Shown here: piece by piece, positions 35,101 to 48,550 of the stretch
Position numbering within the stretch: the stretch's first letter is position 1
How the letters are laid out: each line of letters starts with the position of its first letter
Source: Protonemura montana
Lineage: Eukaryota > Arthropoda > Insecta > Plecoptera > Nemouridae
Direction of reading: 5' to 3'
Assembly: GCA_947568835.1 (NCBI GenBank)
Contig: OX387602.1
Location: forward strand, 5,612,570-5,676,569
DNA length: 64,000 bases
Notes under the pieces: model-generated
Told to the model about the DNA's origin: nothing
Seen by the model: the letters and a program-made list of their open reading frames with translations, nothing else
The model's database searches: none
Position numbers and translations under genes: made by a program

Positions 35101-38100
35101 TTAAAATGTCATCTTCGTGATATTCTGAATGTAGGTCGCGATAGAACCTTCACGTGTGCTGGGACAGAGAGTCGCTTGCAACTCGCACACACCTTTAGCT
35201 TCCTGATAGCAAACCATTTTTACTGCTCTCATTATCAAAATTAACAGATAAAAATCCCATCGCTGTCTAGAAGCCATTCGCAGACTGAGACTCTAGATAC
35301 GCTGAAGTAAAGCAGTGAAATAATGAAAAGCAATCCATATGGAAATTTAACGAGCTACAGGTCCAATCATACGGTACAACCTCTTGCCTGCTCCGGAGAA
35401 AATGATGATTGTAATTGTGCAGTGAATTGTGAAGAAAGGCAGGATGAGTATTCAAAGATTCAACAGCTTTAAAATAAAGTTTGGGATATCAGAGCCTAAA
35501 CATTTTATTTGTTCGTTCGATTCGTCAACGGGTGGTATAACCAGGTTAATGAAACTATCTCCGGTTTAGGAACTAGTTGTGGACAGAACTAATTCTTAGA
35601 TGCGGCGAGAAAAGAAATCGGATACGAGCACTTGAAAATCTCGGTGTGCATCGCGGGGTACAGATGGCGTAGTTCTGAGCCAACTTACGGGGATTTAAAG
35701 CTTTTCGTAGCTTATATACATTCTCATAAAGCGAATAAAACAAAAATAAAAACGTATTATTTTTATTGCTGGTTGTCGCATTCGTTATGTTTCTGAGGTT
35801 TGCGGGTCTCTACCGCGCTCGCCCGCATCGAGAGACCGATTCAATGCTGGACTAATATTGAATTCAATACTGCAATTCAGCACTATTTCCCGCGCTTTGT
35901 TTGCTAGTGTCCCATACCTAACCATTCAATCAACTTCATCGATATCTAAAAAAAATTTCGTATGCATTCAATTACTCAAAGTTTCTTTGAAAAATCGTAT
36001 CTCTCACGATCGTCTTCGCAGCTAAAATAATAGCCAAAGTACTTTATCGGTTCACAACCTGTTCGGAATTGAAAATTATTTAGAATTGTTGAACACACCG
36101 TGCGTTTTCAAAGTATAGAGAATAAACCAAATCCCAGCAAATTGCCGCTGGCAAAGCCGCATCGCACACGAGCTTATCGAGACTAGGGCCAAAGTACCTA
36201 CAATACCTCCTTCATTCTTATCTCCCAACTCAAATTGAGCCGGCTTTCTCGGTCTCTTCATATGATTCCCGCCCCGGGCTTGTTCCACCTTACAACTCAA
36301 TCTATCTTTGTCTTCACCCACATCTCACTCTTTACGCTCTAAATCGTTTCCCACCGTCAACATCTCAATTTCGTCACATCCGTTATAGAAGGCTTTGAGT
36401 CGTGACGCTTGCCCGTTTGCACCCTGCGACGCCCGTGTATTTGTCTTCTTCTGGCCGCTTTCGACGCCGCCGACGCCACCACCGTCGCCACTCGCCTTTT
36501 CAATTCCGACTTTAATTCGTCTTCCTTCCTTATTTGAACGCACAGCCATCGCCTGGGACCAGTGCGGGCGCCGCAGACATGCAGGTGGAGAGGTGTGAGG
36601 AGAGGCCGAGCTGTAAACATTTATAAGCATGGCCCCAAAGGCCAAAACCGAAAAATTCGAACTTCTCCCGAGGTGCAAGCCCCACGCAAGCACATTTTTA
36701 ATTTACTGAGACGTGCAAAACTGATGTCAATAGAGAAGAAATAGCATGTTGGTGTAGTTGGGGGAAAAATAAACTTTGTAAATTATTCAGGTTGCTTCAA
36801 GGTTGTCAAAAATGTCCAAAAATGTCTTTGAGGCAATGGACATTTAACGAAGGCACTTTGATCATCAATAACTAGACTGAAATTAAGTCGATTGTTATAA
36901 GCTGAACCCTACACGAAAGTAGGTATTTAAATGAATTCTTAAACACAAAAATAGGTAATTTTCCACTTCACAGATAAGTCTCAAAGAACGGCTGTCTTTC
37001 TGTCTTTCTCGGCAGGAATAAGAAAAGTCTGCCGTAATTCTGGCTCATTATAAATAAAAACACCAGCATATAATGATCTCATTATGACATTTTCAATTTC
37101 CACGCGATAATATATTTGATTTGGTTGAGACAATCGTCCTCGCAACCGCATCATAGGCTTTCTCATATTTTTCCATTCCCTCCAAGCAGAACAAAACATC
37201 TTGATTCGAATTGCGGACACATTTAATTGAATGAGTTGCGATTCGGCGGCAAACATGTTATAAACGTTGATTATTGATGTTGTCTCTCTTCTAAAGTAAG
37301 CTCTCAGTCTCAAGAAGAAGCTCATAAAAACAACAGTATAGGCGCGTCTCTCTAAGGTCTAAGCCCAATAATACCTTCCCTCTTCAATCTCAATTTATTA
37401 TTTTCTTCAGTTCGCGAATCTCTATTTGCTTTTCGCAAGTTTGCACAGCGCCACCCCTTCAATCACTATCTCAGCTGTCACTACCCCTATTTTCAACACT
37501 TCCAACACCCCTCGCCCCAAACAACCAACCAAACCACCCAACCAACCGCACAAACAAACTAACAAACTGAACAAAACCTTGTAGACAATACGCTAGTGCA
37601 TTCGAAAAGATTAAAATGTTTCCTTGTTTTCTGCTGCATACCAGTCGATTACCTTGTTTTTGTTGCTTTTATTGTGCACTTATGAATGAAAAATTTCACT
37701 TGCAGAAAAGTACCCCGCTTATTCCATGAGTTGAACCATTTTACTGAAAGTACTCCCGTTTCATAACAAGAGAAGTATAAAAATATGAATACATTTAACG
37801 ATTAGAACCTTCGATTAGAATCAGCTTCGCAATAATTGGTATTGCACAATAGGAGGACCTACCTTTAGTGTCTTTGCAGACAAACGTCTACCTTCATTAT
37901 CAAGAAAACAATAAAGGCAGTGCTGGAAGTTGCACTAAATTCTCCAACAGTGTATAAAGCAACTGTTCGGTGTAAGGGTCGGTGTAGCCGACGGAGAAAT
38001 CTTTACCGTATTGATCGCGAACTGGAAGAAGTATTGTGGCCAAGAGACACTGCAATAGCACCGAAGACAATCTCCTTGTCGTGCTATTTGGGACAAATCC

Positions 38101-38753
38101 AAAACGTTTAAAAAATCAGGACAGTTCCATTTTTACGAGGGTAGTTAAAACTTCATTGCTGCATCTCGGTCCTCAGCTTGTAAGCCACCGAATTATTATC
38201 TTGTTTCGCCGATATTATTTTTCAATATTGTTTCAGAAAGTTGGCGACACCGAGTTTGTTCTTCGGACTAGTACTTAAGAACGCAATCGACTGTCAAGAT
38301 GATTCCGTTATCATTGGTCAAACTACTTTGCTTATGATTTTAACAACATTTTCAGTCGTCTTTCAGCGCAATTATACTTTTAAGAAGGCGCCAACAATAT
38401 AAAATAAGATAAGGTAAAGCAGTAACATGTTTCAGGTCAATCAAAATATTGTCATCGTACCAATTTCAACATTAAACTAACAAAAATATAGGTCATACGT
38501 GAACCTCGTATGTGATTTCAAAGGCTTACAACCATCGTGAGTGAAAGAACTTGAATAAAAAGCAATATAAGCCAGCTCAAACAGTAAACACTTCAATAGA
38601 GGAGAAAAGTGTCTTTAACTTTTCTTATTAGCACTGTTATCGACGTAAGTATACAAGGTAGTGACAGTTTGACAGTTATTGAATGGCGGAGCTTTTTGTA
38701 GCACTACGCCTTGTAAGGGAAGTAACAAGTGTATGATGGCTACTTTATTGCAG

Positions 38754-38893
38754 AATTGAGAGCTAAAACGCTGATGGGCGCTAAATATAGAGATGCTGGT
38801 GAGGAACTATTTGCTTGTATCGAAGCGCGGAAGGTTCGCCAGATCGGGCGCCGCGGTCAGTTTGCCGCAGAAGATCGGACGCGCACTAATCAA
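38754..38893 (+). CDS. Weak candidate internal exon, unidentified
   Basis: The acceptor TTTATTGCAG ends at 38753 and a possible donor CAA|GTAAAG is at 38894. The stretch between is open, richer in G+C than its flanks, and encodes LRAKTLMGAKYRDAGEELFA followed by a basic region ending RTRTNQ. The start phase (needs one base from the exon before) is compatible with the signal-peptide exon at 24022, but one chance in three would also give this. I recognise no domain. Confidence 0.15.
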
Positions 38894-41619
38894 GTAAAGA
38901 CAGTGTTGACCCGAAGTCATTACCTAGATTCGGGATTATCGTTGCTCTTATTGCGCGCATATCACAACCATTATCACAATTTATCAGACAGCTCGCAGAG
39001 TGTTGTAATTACCCGTCAACATAATATTTACCAGTTAGTTGTCCCAAAGGCTTTATGCGTCATATGTCGGCGATGTACAGTAACGAGGTTTTGGGCTTGA
39101 AGCATTCATCACCATCGAGGGGGTCCAAAATGCAGAGCGCCGATCGAACTTTGACACAAAGCGTGTGACAAGAAGTAATTTCCGGAATTATTTTTTCGTG
39201 CTCTGAAAAGAGATAATACCAATATGGTATTAGCATGGACTAGCCAACTAAAAGATTGATTCAAGTGAAATGACGTGTGCGCGTGGTTCAGGAGACCTCG
39301 CGATTGGTGAGTATTTTTGATCGTGCACAGTTGATTGATGTCTTTCAATAAATTATAGCTGAATGACTCGAACAAGCAAATGCCGATCATGTCGTTCAAA
39401 ATCATGGGGACCAAAATGGAACATTTCGTACCGAAATTCTTTAATTTCGCAGTTTAACTGCACGTGCCTGAATACCAAAATATACGTATTTAACGGTGCT
39501 TTTAGAATAATTTTCGTATATAATGGAAAGTTAAAAGGCGTAGAAGTACTTCTAGGTATTATAACTAGACGCATTTTATTATCCAGACACCGAACAGTGT
39601 GTGTTAAAACGCAGTGAACGTAATTAAGAGCCTAATTGGCACATCTCATTGTAATGCTTCACAGATATACTGAGTACCGCAACGTTCATGCAGTGCCTCT
39701 TAGCACAAAATCTCTGCAATGAAGAGATAGTGTAAGTTGCAGGTCACACATAAATATATTCACATATAAACTAGCCTGCTCATTCGCAATGTGTACGGCG
39801 TACATATAAAGTAACCGAGCTATAGGTATCTACCTCTTGCTAATGTTTCTGGACTAGTAGTGTACGCAGAGATTTACATTCTAATTAAGGACGAGCGAGC
39901 AGCGCTTCCCTGTGAGCACACTCGGAACTGACCCAAGGCAGCGTTTGATCCAGTGCCTCCGCCGCTGCCGCCGCTGCCGCCGCCGCCGCCGCGGCAATCC
40001 TTGGTCCTGAGACCGGATTAGTCAGGATGTGGCCGACAATTAAGAGAATTTCAACGTTGAATGCTGAAATGAACCACTCTTGCTAAGCCGAGCAGTGATG
40101 TACAGCCGCGTGCTCTGTTCTATGGTTAAAAATTTAAATTAACCGTCACGAGAGATTGTTTATTTTTTTTAAGCATTTCTTGACGTTATATTACGGCGAT
40201 GAATTGTAACAAAAAAAAAACACGATTCTAAATCGAATTTAAAAAAATTTAATTGCATGATTAAACGTTTTTTCAGGACTAGAACAAGCTCGCTTTAATT
40301 TGCTTTTCTTAACGGGGAACCCCGCGAACTCGTTTCCTTGCACTGCACACAAGGAGCTTAATAATGTATTTTTCATGCATTGGAATGCAATGGTAAGATT
40401 ATGGGACGGCCTTGCGGAGGGTGAAACAGTGATATCGACTCACAGCGCGGCCAATGCGGTCTCTGGGTTTATTTTGAAAGCCATGGGTGCTCCCAGTTCT
40501 ATCCAGATTACAAGCCTACGCTCTTAGCGAATGCCATCTGTTAATGCCATCCATCGTCGCTTCCTAGGCCAATAATCTGTCGCGCCAGCCAACCGAATTT
40601 GCAGGACTGACGAGAGAAAAAGCTCGCACTCGCCGGCCATAGGATTAAATGAAAATCTAGAAAAAATCAAATTATTCGCTCTCTTTTGCAAAAGGCGATC
40701 TCATAAAATTCTCTCGTATTTATGAAGAGGAAATATAGTTTACTTGTTTGCCGGAAGTTCTACCTCTAAGTAGGCTTATCTGTGTGGATCCTCATCGAGT
40801 AGATTAAAGTGTCAGTTTCTGTTCAATTTTGGAGACTGTCGGCTGAATACGATATATGCTTTGCCATCGACACTGGCGCATGTGTGTTAACCGGTCTGAC
40901 AATATGCAAACTAAATGAAAACTAAACGGCCATGTTTTCTATCGCAAAGGAAATAGAATTTCAACACGATGTAGAATTGATAAATCCACCCCCGAAGCCA
41001 CGGTTACAACTCGGTAAAGCTCCTTCGCTCACAGCGCATCATTTATTCCCACGCATTTATAAAATATTACATTTACAGGGAGAGTTCCTGGATATCTGGG
41101 AAATCAAAATGTTTTCCCTGTGGTCTGGGTGTCTGCGGGACATCATAAATTTAATGCTCGATTTGTTTGAGTTGCGTGAATATCAAAATGTTTTGATTTT
41201 ACGATCGTTCACTAGTTCGGATACTGATTACCATTACGCTACATTACCAACATGAACAGTTAAAACAAATTAATTCGTCCATCGCTTTTGTGCAGTTTGC
41301 GTTTATCGGGAAACTATACGTAGATTGTTTGACATTTACCTTTTACTGCAAATTTGGGGAATCCTACAACTAATGAAATGCAAGCATCATCAACATACCA
41401 TGCGTGGTGAGGGTTGGATCACATGAACACGAATTCAAATACTAATTGCTCTTCCAAAACCATGACAAACCATGCGTTACCGAAGGAAAATTACTTACTT
41501 GATACGGACATTTTTGAAAACGCCTCGAAATTATTACCACCATGATTGTTTTGGAAACGATTTAGCTCCAATGTCAAACTGTCTTCGCAAGAAATAATCG
41601 CCGAATAACTACTTTACCT
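38894..41619. other. Non-coding stretch
   Basis: Nothing recognised apart from the GCC-repeat island at 39958-39995. It is AT-rich with stops in all frames. Confidence 0.5.
39958..39995. repeat. (GCC/GCT)n trinucleotide tract
   Basis: CCGCCGCTGCCGCCGCTGCC followed by further CCG units: imperfect then perfect GCC repeats, about twelve units. Confidence 0.9.
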
Positions 41620-41900
41620 ACAAAAATGGAGGATGCTACTAGGTGGAATTACTGTCTTTTCCGATGTTAAGATACATATATATAAATACATATATATATA
41701 TTTTTTTTAGACTGTTTTACCCTTTCTTGATGCTAACCCCAACGATTGATATAAACATGTCGGTATTCTGAATCGTAATGATTTAATTTTAGAGGTTTGT
41801 TAAAAGGACAGCTGCAAGCGCATCGGGTGGCACCTACCGTTGCCACGTGTTACCGGCTCATTTGCTCAGCATTATGTTCAATAAACTTGCTGCTTACTTA
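41620..41900 (+). repeat. Dispersed ~300-bp repeat family, copy A
   Basis: The best-conserved part is 41781-41870, which includes TTTAATTTTAGAGGTTTGTT, AAAAGGACAGCTGCAAGCGC, then ATCGGGTGGCACCTACCG and TTTGCTCAGC. It aligns by eye with copies at about 47280-47570 and 48125-48420, all in the same orientation. The outer part (GGAGGATGCTACTAGGTGGA and onward) also matches copy C. No coding capacity is evident, so it is a SINE-like or other non-autonomous element. Confidence 0.55.
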
Positions 41901-44900
41901 GTCTATGCCTTCATCCACTAAAGTGACTAATAATTACAAAACCAAGCACCTTGATCATCACTTAAACCCCCTTTTCAATGACCCGAGAATTAATCGAAAC
42001 CATAAACCAAGTTGTATCCTTATTCCCTTCTGGGACGATAATTTGTTAGTTTTTGTCTGTTCACTTAGACTTAGACAACGGATACACTCGGGTCCATTCA
42101 TCTTAGTCTTGCAACTGCTCCTAGACAAGTTCCTGGGAATGTCTATGACATCCCCATGTCCAAGCTTGTACGTCAGCTCACGTAGTGCGTCGATCCGTCA
42201 AGACTCATTCGCCCAATGCAACGCTGCCAGCGCCAACGCCAGCGCCGCCAGCGCCGCCAGCGCGTCGGCTAATTGAACTGCCAGCCCAACTAATGGCCTG
42301 GGATTCAGGAAGAACGCCCAGTACTGATACCTTCAGAGTCCGATGCTAGCTAAGAAACACTCGGCCCGTGACGATGCCAATTGTCTGGTGTTGATTACAG
42401 ATCTGTCATGTATGAGGAAGCTGTAATTGCTCAAAGCAGAAAAGCGTGGAACAGAGCAGCGGTCTCGGAGAGGTGTCCGGAACTCGCGTGTGTGGCTTTT
42501 GATCTCTCATTTTTATCTGTGTTAACAAGGGTATAGGTGACTTTGGCGTACAGGTAGAAAAAAGACAGCTGTTAATAACATTGGTAGTGTTTCCATAGCG
42601 CTGCTAGAGAGATGAAAGTGAACTCTCCATGGCTTTTCTACAGATCACACAGCATGCTGTCATTTAGCAGCAATTGTATGGAACGGCGTATTTTTGCGTG
42701 AATACTGAAAAATTACACTTTCCTCCAAAATTGTATCCATGATTTTTGCATAATCGGATGAGAATATGAAAAAACACACGTTTTAAAGGGTGGAATTTTT
42801 AAATCAATGTTGGCATTTATTTGAATGTAACCTTAGAGAAACCGAGTTAGATTTAGAAAATCTGAACGCGATCAAAAGACTTTTCCTTTGTATGTCGATG
42901 CGTGCTTAAGTTCCTAAGCTCCACGGGTTTGTGTTTACACTCGTAGGGAAGCGAAATGGTGCTACAGCCCCCCCAACATCCCCTAATTGAACTACTATAA
43001 ACAGTAAACTGTAGAATTCGTACGCGAGAAACTGAACATTTCAATGCTGTTAAACGGCGCAGCAAAATAATATGAAAAAGCAGCGCAGGTTTCCTTGAGA
43101 GCAGCCTGCGCACGCTTAAAGCAGCTCTCGCTGCACGACTACCACACCACGGGCTGTGCACACAAAAGCTCACATACAAACAAAAGCACAATAAGTTTCA
43201 TTTTAATATTAATGCCGGCGCACGCGGTTTCGTTATTCCGTTTTAATTTAACCCCACCTTCAATTCGCGCGCGTGTACTGATAAAAACTTTAAATAATTA
43301 AACTTGTCCAATGAAAAGCGAGGCAGAATGCAATCTAAATTGATTAATCCTGTAATTTTATGCGACCAGCAGCGATAGTTTGCGGAACTAAAACACAATT
43401 AAACTCAACAATCGGAACAGTGTTACAGTGACTTGCCGACACTTTCAGTCTTTTCTCTAAATTGTATTACACACATGACCCCCTGCCACGGCTCTAATGT
43501 CACGGTAAAATTTTACTCTTGTTTTGGATTAAGTATATAAAACACACCATAATTACAAATTGAAATTCACAAAATGTCATGGAAAATTTGCACATACGCT
43601 TAAAACAAAACGTCGAGTTAGTTTTGTAACATATATTTAGATATAAACTTGTTAAAATTAGCATTTCCCGTGACGTAAAATGACAGCGCGCCAAATAAAT
43701 TATTATAACATGCGCCGCCATGGTGAATATCTGCTTAACTGTTTTCGGTAAAAAGTAATGTGCGGTTCTATAACACATGCAGGCAGAAGCGGAAAATGCT
43801 TTCCCAGCGTAAAACAGTTTTCTTTTCTTGTTCGCGTGACACGAGCGAGTTTCCCATGCCTACCTGACGGAAAGCTTGACACCGCTCGCCGAGTTTATGA
43901 CATGATTTCACATTTTTCCCCCCTCATTTGAAATAGGAGCAGATATTATGCACCAGCAAGAGGAACCCAATCTCGGTCCGCACATGTACGGTACAGCACA
44001 AACGCGGTGAACGTTACAGCAAACCACTGCGAGTAGAATGCAACAAACTGATTTGTGCACACCCCGTTTTAAGAGCAGCTATAGAGTACAATATACACAC
44101 AAAGAAAACGAAGTCAAGTCGAGAAAGAAAGTAATCATGCAAAGGGATGATGGCATACTTATTCCGCTTTCCAAACGGAATTGGTTTGGATTTGTTTTGC
44201 TTTTATTCGCATTGTGGGTGGAGAACCAAAAATCCATTTCCTTTGCCATTCGGACACGTTCAAAGCATTTACCCCCGTTATTTTCACCCCCTGGGGAATC
44301 CTTTACATCGTCGGTGGCACACATTCAAGCACGCTGGGCAGGGTGGGACAACACGAAGGGGGGGTGGGGCTATGTCTTTCTGTGTTCTTCTCGCTCAGGG
44401 TCAAAAATGTGTCACGCACCGGCTATTTCCGGGTGACTGCAAATACACGATGGGAAGTTACCTTCAAATCAACGCACACAGCTTTAAACAAGTAATTAGC
44501 TAAAATTATGCTTGAACGCTGTTTGCAGAAGGAATTTGCGACAAGCGTACAGGGCTTCACAGGAATTCCATATTTTTTTATTTGTTCGAGAAGTTCACCA
44601 TGTTTTTGAGCTGTTTTTCGATGTTTGATGTTTGCAAGTCAATTGAGCTGTGAATTTCAAACATTTCGAACATTTAGTTTTCCCAATGCACCGTAAGCAA
44701 TTGCATGTTTGAAGCTATATTAACCTTATCACAGTTACATTAAAGCAAAATAAAGGATCACAACTTGCTGCATTCCCTTGAACTTAGTTAGGAAAAAGTT
44801 ATTGGAACAAATCGGTCAGATCACAATCTAGCATGCATGGTACAGAGTATTACAAAGTGCATCGGTAACTGCACTTACAATGCCTGTATGGCACTGGTTC

Positions 44901-45304
44901 ATAAGCATTCACCAATAAATGCAGGAAACAGAAAAACGTTAAACTTCAAATTTGAACTTCGTTTATCCGATTTATACATATTATTCCCGAGGCGGGCTTT
45001 CTAAATTGAAATTCTTTTTGATATAAAAACATAAAAAAATAATATTAAATCATAAAGCCAGTGGCTTATTGCCAATTCCTTTCGTGCAGCTTTGTTTTAG
45101 TTACATTGCATAATATTTCACGGAGCACTCGAAAATATATCCCATCTTATGGACTGTGCAGAAAATTGCTCTACCACGTTGTCCCATCAACCTTAAATAA
45201 CTGGCATTAGCGTAGTTCAGGCACCTCTTAATCTTCTCTACTGCCACCATGGTTTCACGAAGTATGTGTATTATAATATAAAATATAATATATCTATCCA
45301 CAGT

Positions 45305-45322
45305 GTATGCATGCATGCATAC
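45305..45322. repeat. Perfect 18-bp palindrome built of TGCA units
   Basis: GTATGCATGCATGCATAC equals its own reverse complement. Confidence 0.9.
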
Positions 45323-45854
45323 CTCCACGTATTATCACTATAAAGAACACTACAGTGAAGGATATGCCGGTCCTGCCTGGGTGTGAGAGGGCATAATCCT
45401 GTAAAAAAAGAACACTCTGGTATCGGGTTCTTTTTGTTTAGTTTCAATTTAGATTCAAATATCCTTCATTCATACAGGGATTGATAAAACCAGAAAAAAG
45501 TTCCCGAGGGGATTCAATATACCGGTCCCAACACGTTCAAAGTACAAATGTTAGCCAAAATGTTCAATACATAAATCTGCAGGCACCAATATAAGTTTCA
45601 TTTTCTATCAAAGAGGGGTTTTGTGATGCGTATGTGTGTGTGCGTTGGTGTACGCCTGTGTGGTTGTTTCAATATTCGGATGAAGATTGAAAATCAAAAA
45701 TGATAACATCGACTTTCGCGCTTTCGTCAGTACAATTGTGAAACTGGCTGTACTAAAGAGTTAAATCAAATCGAAACAAACGTTAGCGCAGGTTGGAATG
45801 GAACTGTCACATGGCACTCTATTATGAGAGAGATATATAAATAATGGCGAAGCT

Positions 45855-45960
45855 GGAGCGACGCCTTGGCTAACCGAAGAAGCAGCGTCGGGCGTCGAGG
45901 ATAAAGTACGCGACGCCAACGTCGACGCCGACGTCGCGTCGCGGTCTTCTCGGACGGTCA
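45855..45960. repeat. GACGCC/GGCGTC island sharing a 20-mer with IR75-like exon 10
   Basis: It contains CGACGCCAACGTCGACGCCG at 45911-45930, identical to 12917-12936 in the receptor's last exon, with more GACGCC and GGCGTC hexamers on each side. No long open frame with family resemblance is present, so here the repeat looks non-coding. Confidence 0.7.
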
Positions 45961-46689
45961 CATAATAAACTAGATGCACGGCCGCCCTAAAACCGATCTC
46001 AATTGTAAATTTTCTACGAGGCTCGAATCACAAGGCAACGAAATATCTTTGATATTGTGGTGGTGAATGTAAAACGAATGAAAAAAGTTATGCATAAAAT
46101 GGCGAGGAGAGGAATGCTATCGATGCAAATGTTTTATAGGATAGCATTATCTTCAGCGCGCAATTCATTTGGTTGTACAAGTTTTCTTCTCAACGCAAAC
46201 ACCTTTGCTCGAAGTAATAATTTTATATTTTTTATATGCTCTAGTAACGACCGCTATTTGGCTCGCAGTTACTTTAAACGAACCTTCTTCTGTGCATTGA
46301 TTTTCGGTTGAAACACTTTGAAGATTGTTAAAAATATTCTCTTGTACTGCCCAGGAGAATTTAGCCTGCATCTCCACTCCCTCATCTTCCAAGTTATAAC
46401 GTTCCTGTTCTTGTTGGCGTCAGAACATAAAATATTACCGACGTTTAGAAAGATCAAATTCATCGTAATGCTGTTTTTCTCGATGAATTTTCAAAGAGTC
46501 CATCAATCATTTGCCAATGGGGCCTATCACCGTCAAGAATCTGTCTTGGCGTTCTTAACCCTTACATAGAGCCGATGCTGCCCGCACGACGGGAAAGAGG
46601 CACTCGCCTCTGGCTACACGGGACGATTTGGCTGATCCCGCATTGTGCATTCATTTATTCTTGTTTACTGTCGAAGAGGAAGCAGCACC

Positions 46690-46694
<5 letters not shown>

Positions 46695-46721
<27 letters not shown>

Positions 46722-46722
46722 C
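46695..46722. repeat. (CAG)n microsatellite
   Basis: About nine CAG/AGC units, with looser AGCAGCACC sequence before it. Confidence 0.95.
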
Positions 46723-47279
46723 TTCAAACAGCAATGCGCCATGAGTCATTGATGCTAGCATCGGCAGGATATCAATTGTCGGTCGATTGGCAATGCCCCA
46801 TCGCCTCGGCAAATCCAAGCTGCTTGCGCGTACGCTAGCGCGGAGATTGGCAAATAAATTGCAACGTTCCAAAAAACGAAATATCGACAAATAATATTTC
46901 TTTGCTTAGATAAATTGAAGCGTACGTATATATAAAGTAAATCGGGCTAAATATTAACAAGTAGCCGTAAAACTCTCAGATATTGAGTGAATGCTGGCTC
47001 AGTGTGTATATTTGTGGAAAATATGTGCATATGTCCATATTCTATTGCAAAGTTATTCAAGGGTGCATTATTTACGGGTACAGGAAGACGAATTGTTCTC
47101 GTATTTGTTGACATCATTTCAAAAGCAACATTAATTCCGAGGAAACAAATGTGCTACTGATAATCGCTGGTTTCAATTCAGAATTGACCCCAGAGGTACA
47201 AGAATATAATTTTCATTCACGTATAGGTACATAGAAAACTATCGTTGATACCTGTATCTTAGCCTGCCTGGTAGGGATC

Positions 47280-47570
47280 TAATCACTTTACTGCATCAAA
47301 ACTTTTGGTGAAGTCACCGCCGTTTAAAGCTTTGTAAATTTAACTCCGCAGACAAGTCGCTTTTGAGACAGATTCACGCTCAATTAATTCTTATTAATGC
47401 TAAACTCAAAAATTGATGAACATGCTTCGATATTTTGAGTCGCAAATTTTACATTTTCAAGGTTTGTTACAATGGACTACCGCAAGCGCCATCGGATGGC
47501 ACCTACCGCTACCACTTGTCGCCAGGTAGTTTGATCAGCAGAAAGCTTTACTTTAACGCTGGCCTTATGA
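47280..47570 (+). repeat. Dispersed ~300-bp repeat family, copy B
   Basis: It contains ACGCTCAATTAATTCTTATT, then ATTTTACATTTTCAAGGTTT, GACTACCGCAAGCGCCATCG, GGATGGCACCTACCGCTACC and TTGATCAGCAGAAAGCTTTA. Each part has a diverged counterpart in order in copy C. It lies only about 0.8 kb upstream of copy C, in direct orientation. Confidence 0.6.
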
Positions 47571-48124
47571 CAACACCTATCAACTCGTTGCTTTCAGTTG
47601 TGCTGTTTTTTACTAACTAATATTGCTTTTAATTCAAATAACAACAACGGTAACCGCACGCTTTGATTGCGAACATCCAGCTTTTTGATTTAGATAGAGT
47701 ACCGCTCTTGTTTATCAACGCCGCCTTTATAGCTCCAAGATATCGGTCAGCTCTTTGTGTTATTTCTATTGCTCTGGTAAGGGCTGTACAGGGCGTGACC
47801 ACACCGCCTTTGAACTTTGCTTTGAGGGTATCTGCAGTCGTCGTTTATATCGGTGCGGGCGGTATCGCATGGATATCTCATATGTAGGCCACAATCCACA
47901 TTCAACGTTTTCAGTGTGGTCTAGCATAGGGAAAGATCAACGCAATGGAAAAATCAAATAGTAACATAAAGTGAATTCATTTCTCATCACACTATACATC
48001 CCTCACTTCTAAATTCTATGTGTTAGTCCCTGTGTGTTATTTCACTGCTTTGCATCGTTATTAACGTACTGTCATAGCGCTAATGTTCAAATGTCTTAGC
48101 GAAAAATGTACACCAAATGGCTAC

Positions 48125-48420
48125 TTAAGCGACAAAATGAAGGATGCTTCGAGATGGAGGCACCATCGTTTATTTAATTTCGTAAATTCTCACTGATTAC
48201 TCCCATTTGATATTGGCTTACGCTCAATTTCTCAATATTAACATAAACCTTAAAGACTGATTTTCATGCATATTTTGATTCGTTATTATTTAATTGTAGA
48301 GGTACGTTTAGAAGGACGGCCGCAAGCGCTATCTGGTATCATCCCCCGATACCAAGTGTTGTCGGTTCGTTAGCTCAGCAGAAAGTTTAACATTAGCTCT
48401 CGCCCCCTGACTTTACCTAT
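48125..48420 (+). repeat. Dispersed ~300-bp repeat family, copy C
   Basis: It contains GGAGGCACCATCGTTTATTT, TACGCTCAATTTCTCAATAT, TTTAATTGTAGAGGTACGTT, GGACGGCCGCAAGCGCTATC and TAGCTCAGCAGAAAGTTTAA in the same order as copy B. It ends about 130 bases before the retrotransposon fragment at 48551. Confidence 0.6.
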
Positions 48421-48550
48421 AAAGTCAATGGTATGTACTAAGATGGAAAACTATCGCCAGTATCTTTAAACTCAAATTTTGCAAAATTACGTAAAAAATG
48501 TATAAAAACTAGGCTCTTATTCTATTTAGAACACAATAACTACCTTTCTT

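Larger units (their letters stand above)
24083..38753. other. Long non-coding stretch (possible long intron of the 24022 exon)
   Basis: No certain exon. It contains CpG/GACGCC-rich patches at about 25600-25700, 25880-25965, 26440-26600, 30410-30465, 33725-33815, 34330-34430 and 36455-36490, a CAG/GCG-rich patch at about 27785-27870, a 13-bp-arm hairpin at 25331-25359, a 10-bp tandem repeat at 29111-29140 and a CA/AACC-rich stretch at about 37480-37575. Open frames overlapping the CpG patches show no family resemblance. Confidence 0.5.
41901..47279. other. Non-coding stretch
   Basis: No gene recognised. It contains a GCC/AGC-rich patch at about 42225-42265, an 18-bp palindrome at 45305-45322, a GACGCC island at 45855-45960 and a CAG repeat at 46695-46722. 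Open frames at 44038-44503 overlap one another in three frames and look fortuitous. Confidence 0.5.

Noticed and set aside
36325..36693. 122-codon minus-strand ORF
   Set aside because: It is produced by a G+C-rich GACGCC/GCCACC patch, with an overlapping second frame and no recognisable domain.
44038..44503. Three overlapping + strand ORFs of 104-132 codons
   Set aside because: All three frames and the minus strand are open together, no frame has family resemblance, and no splice signals favour one.
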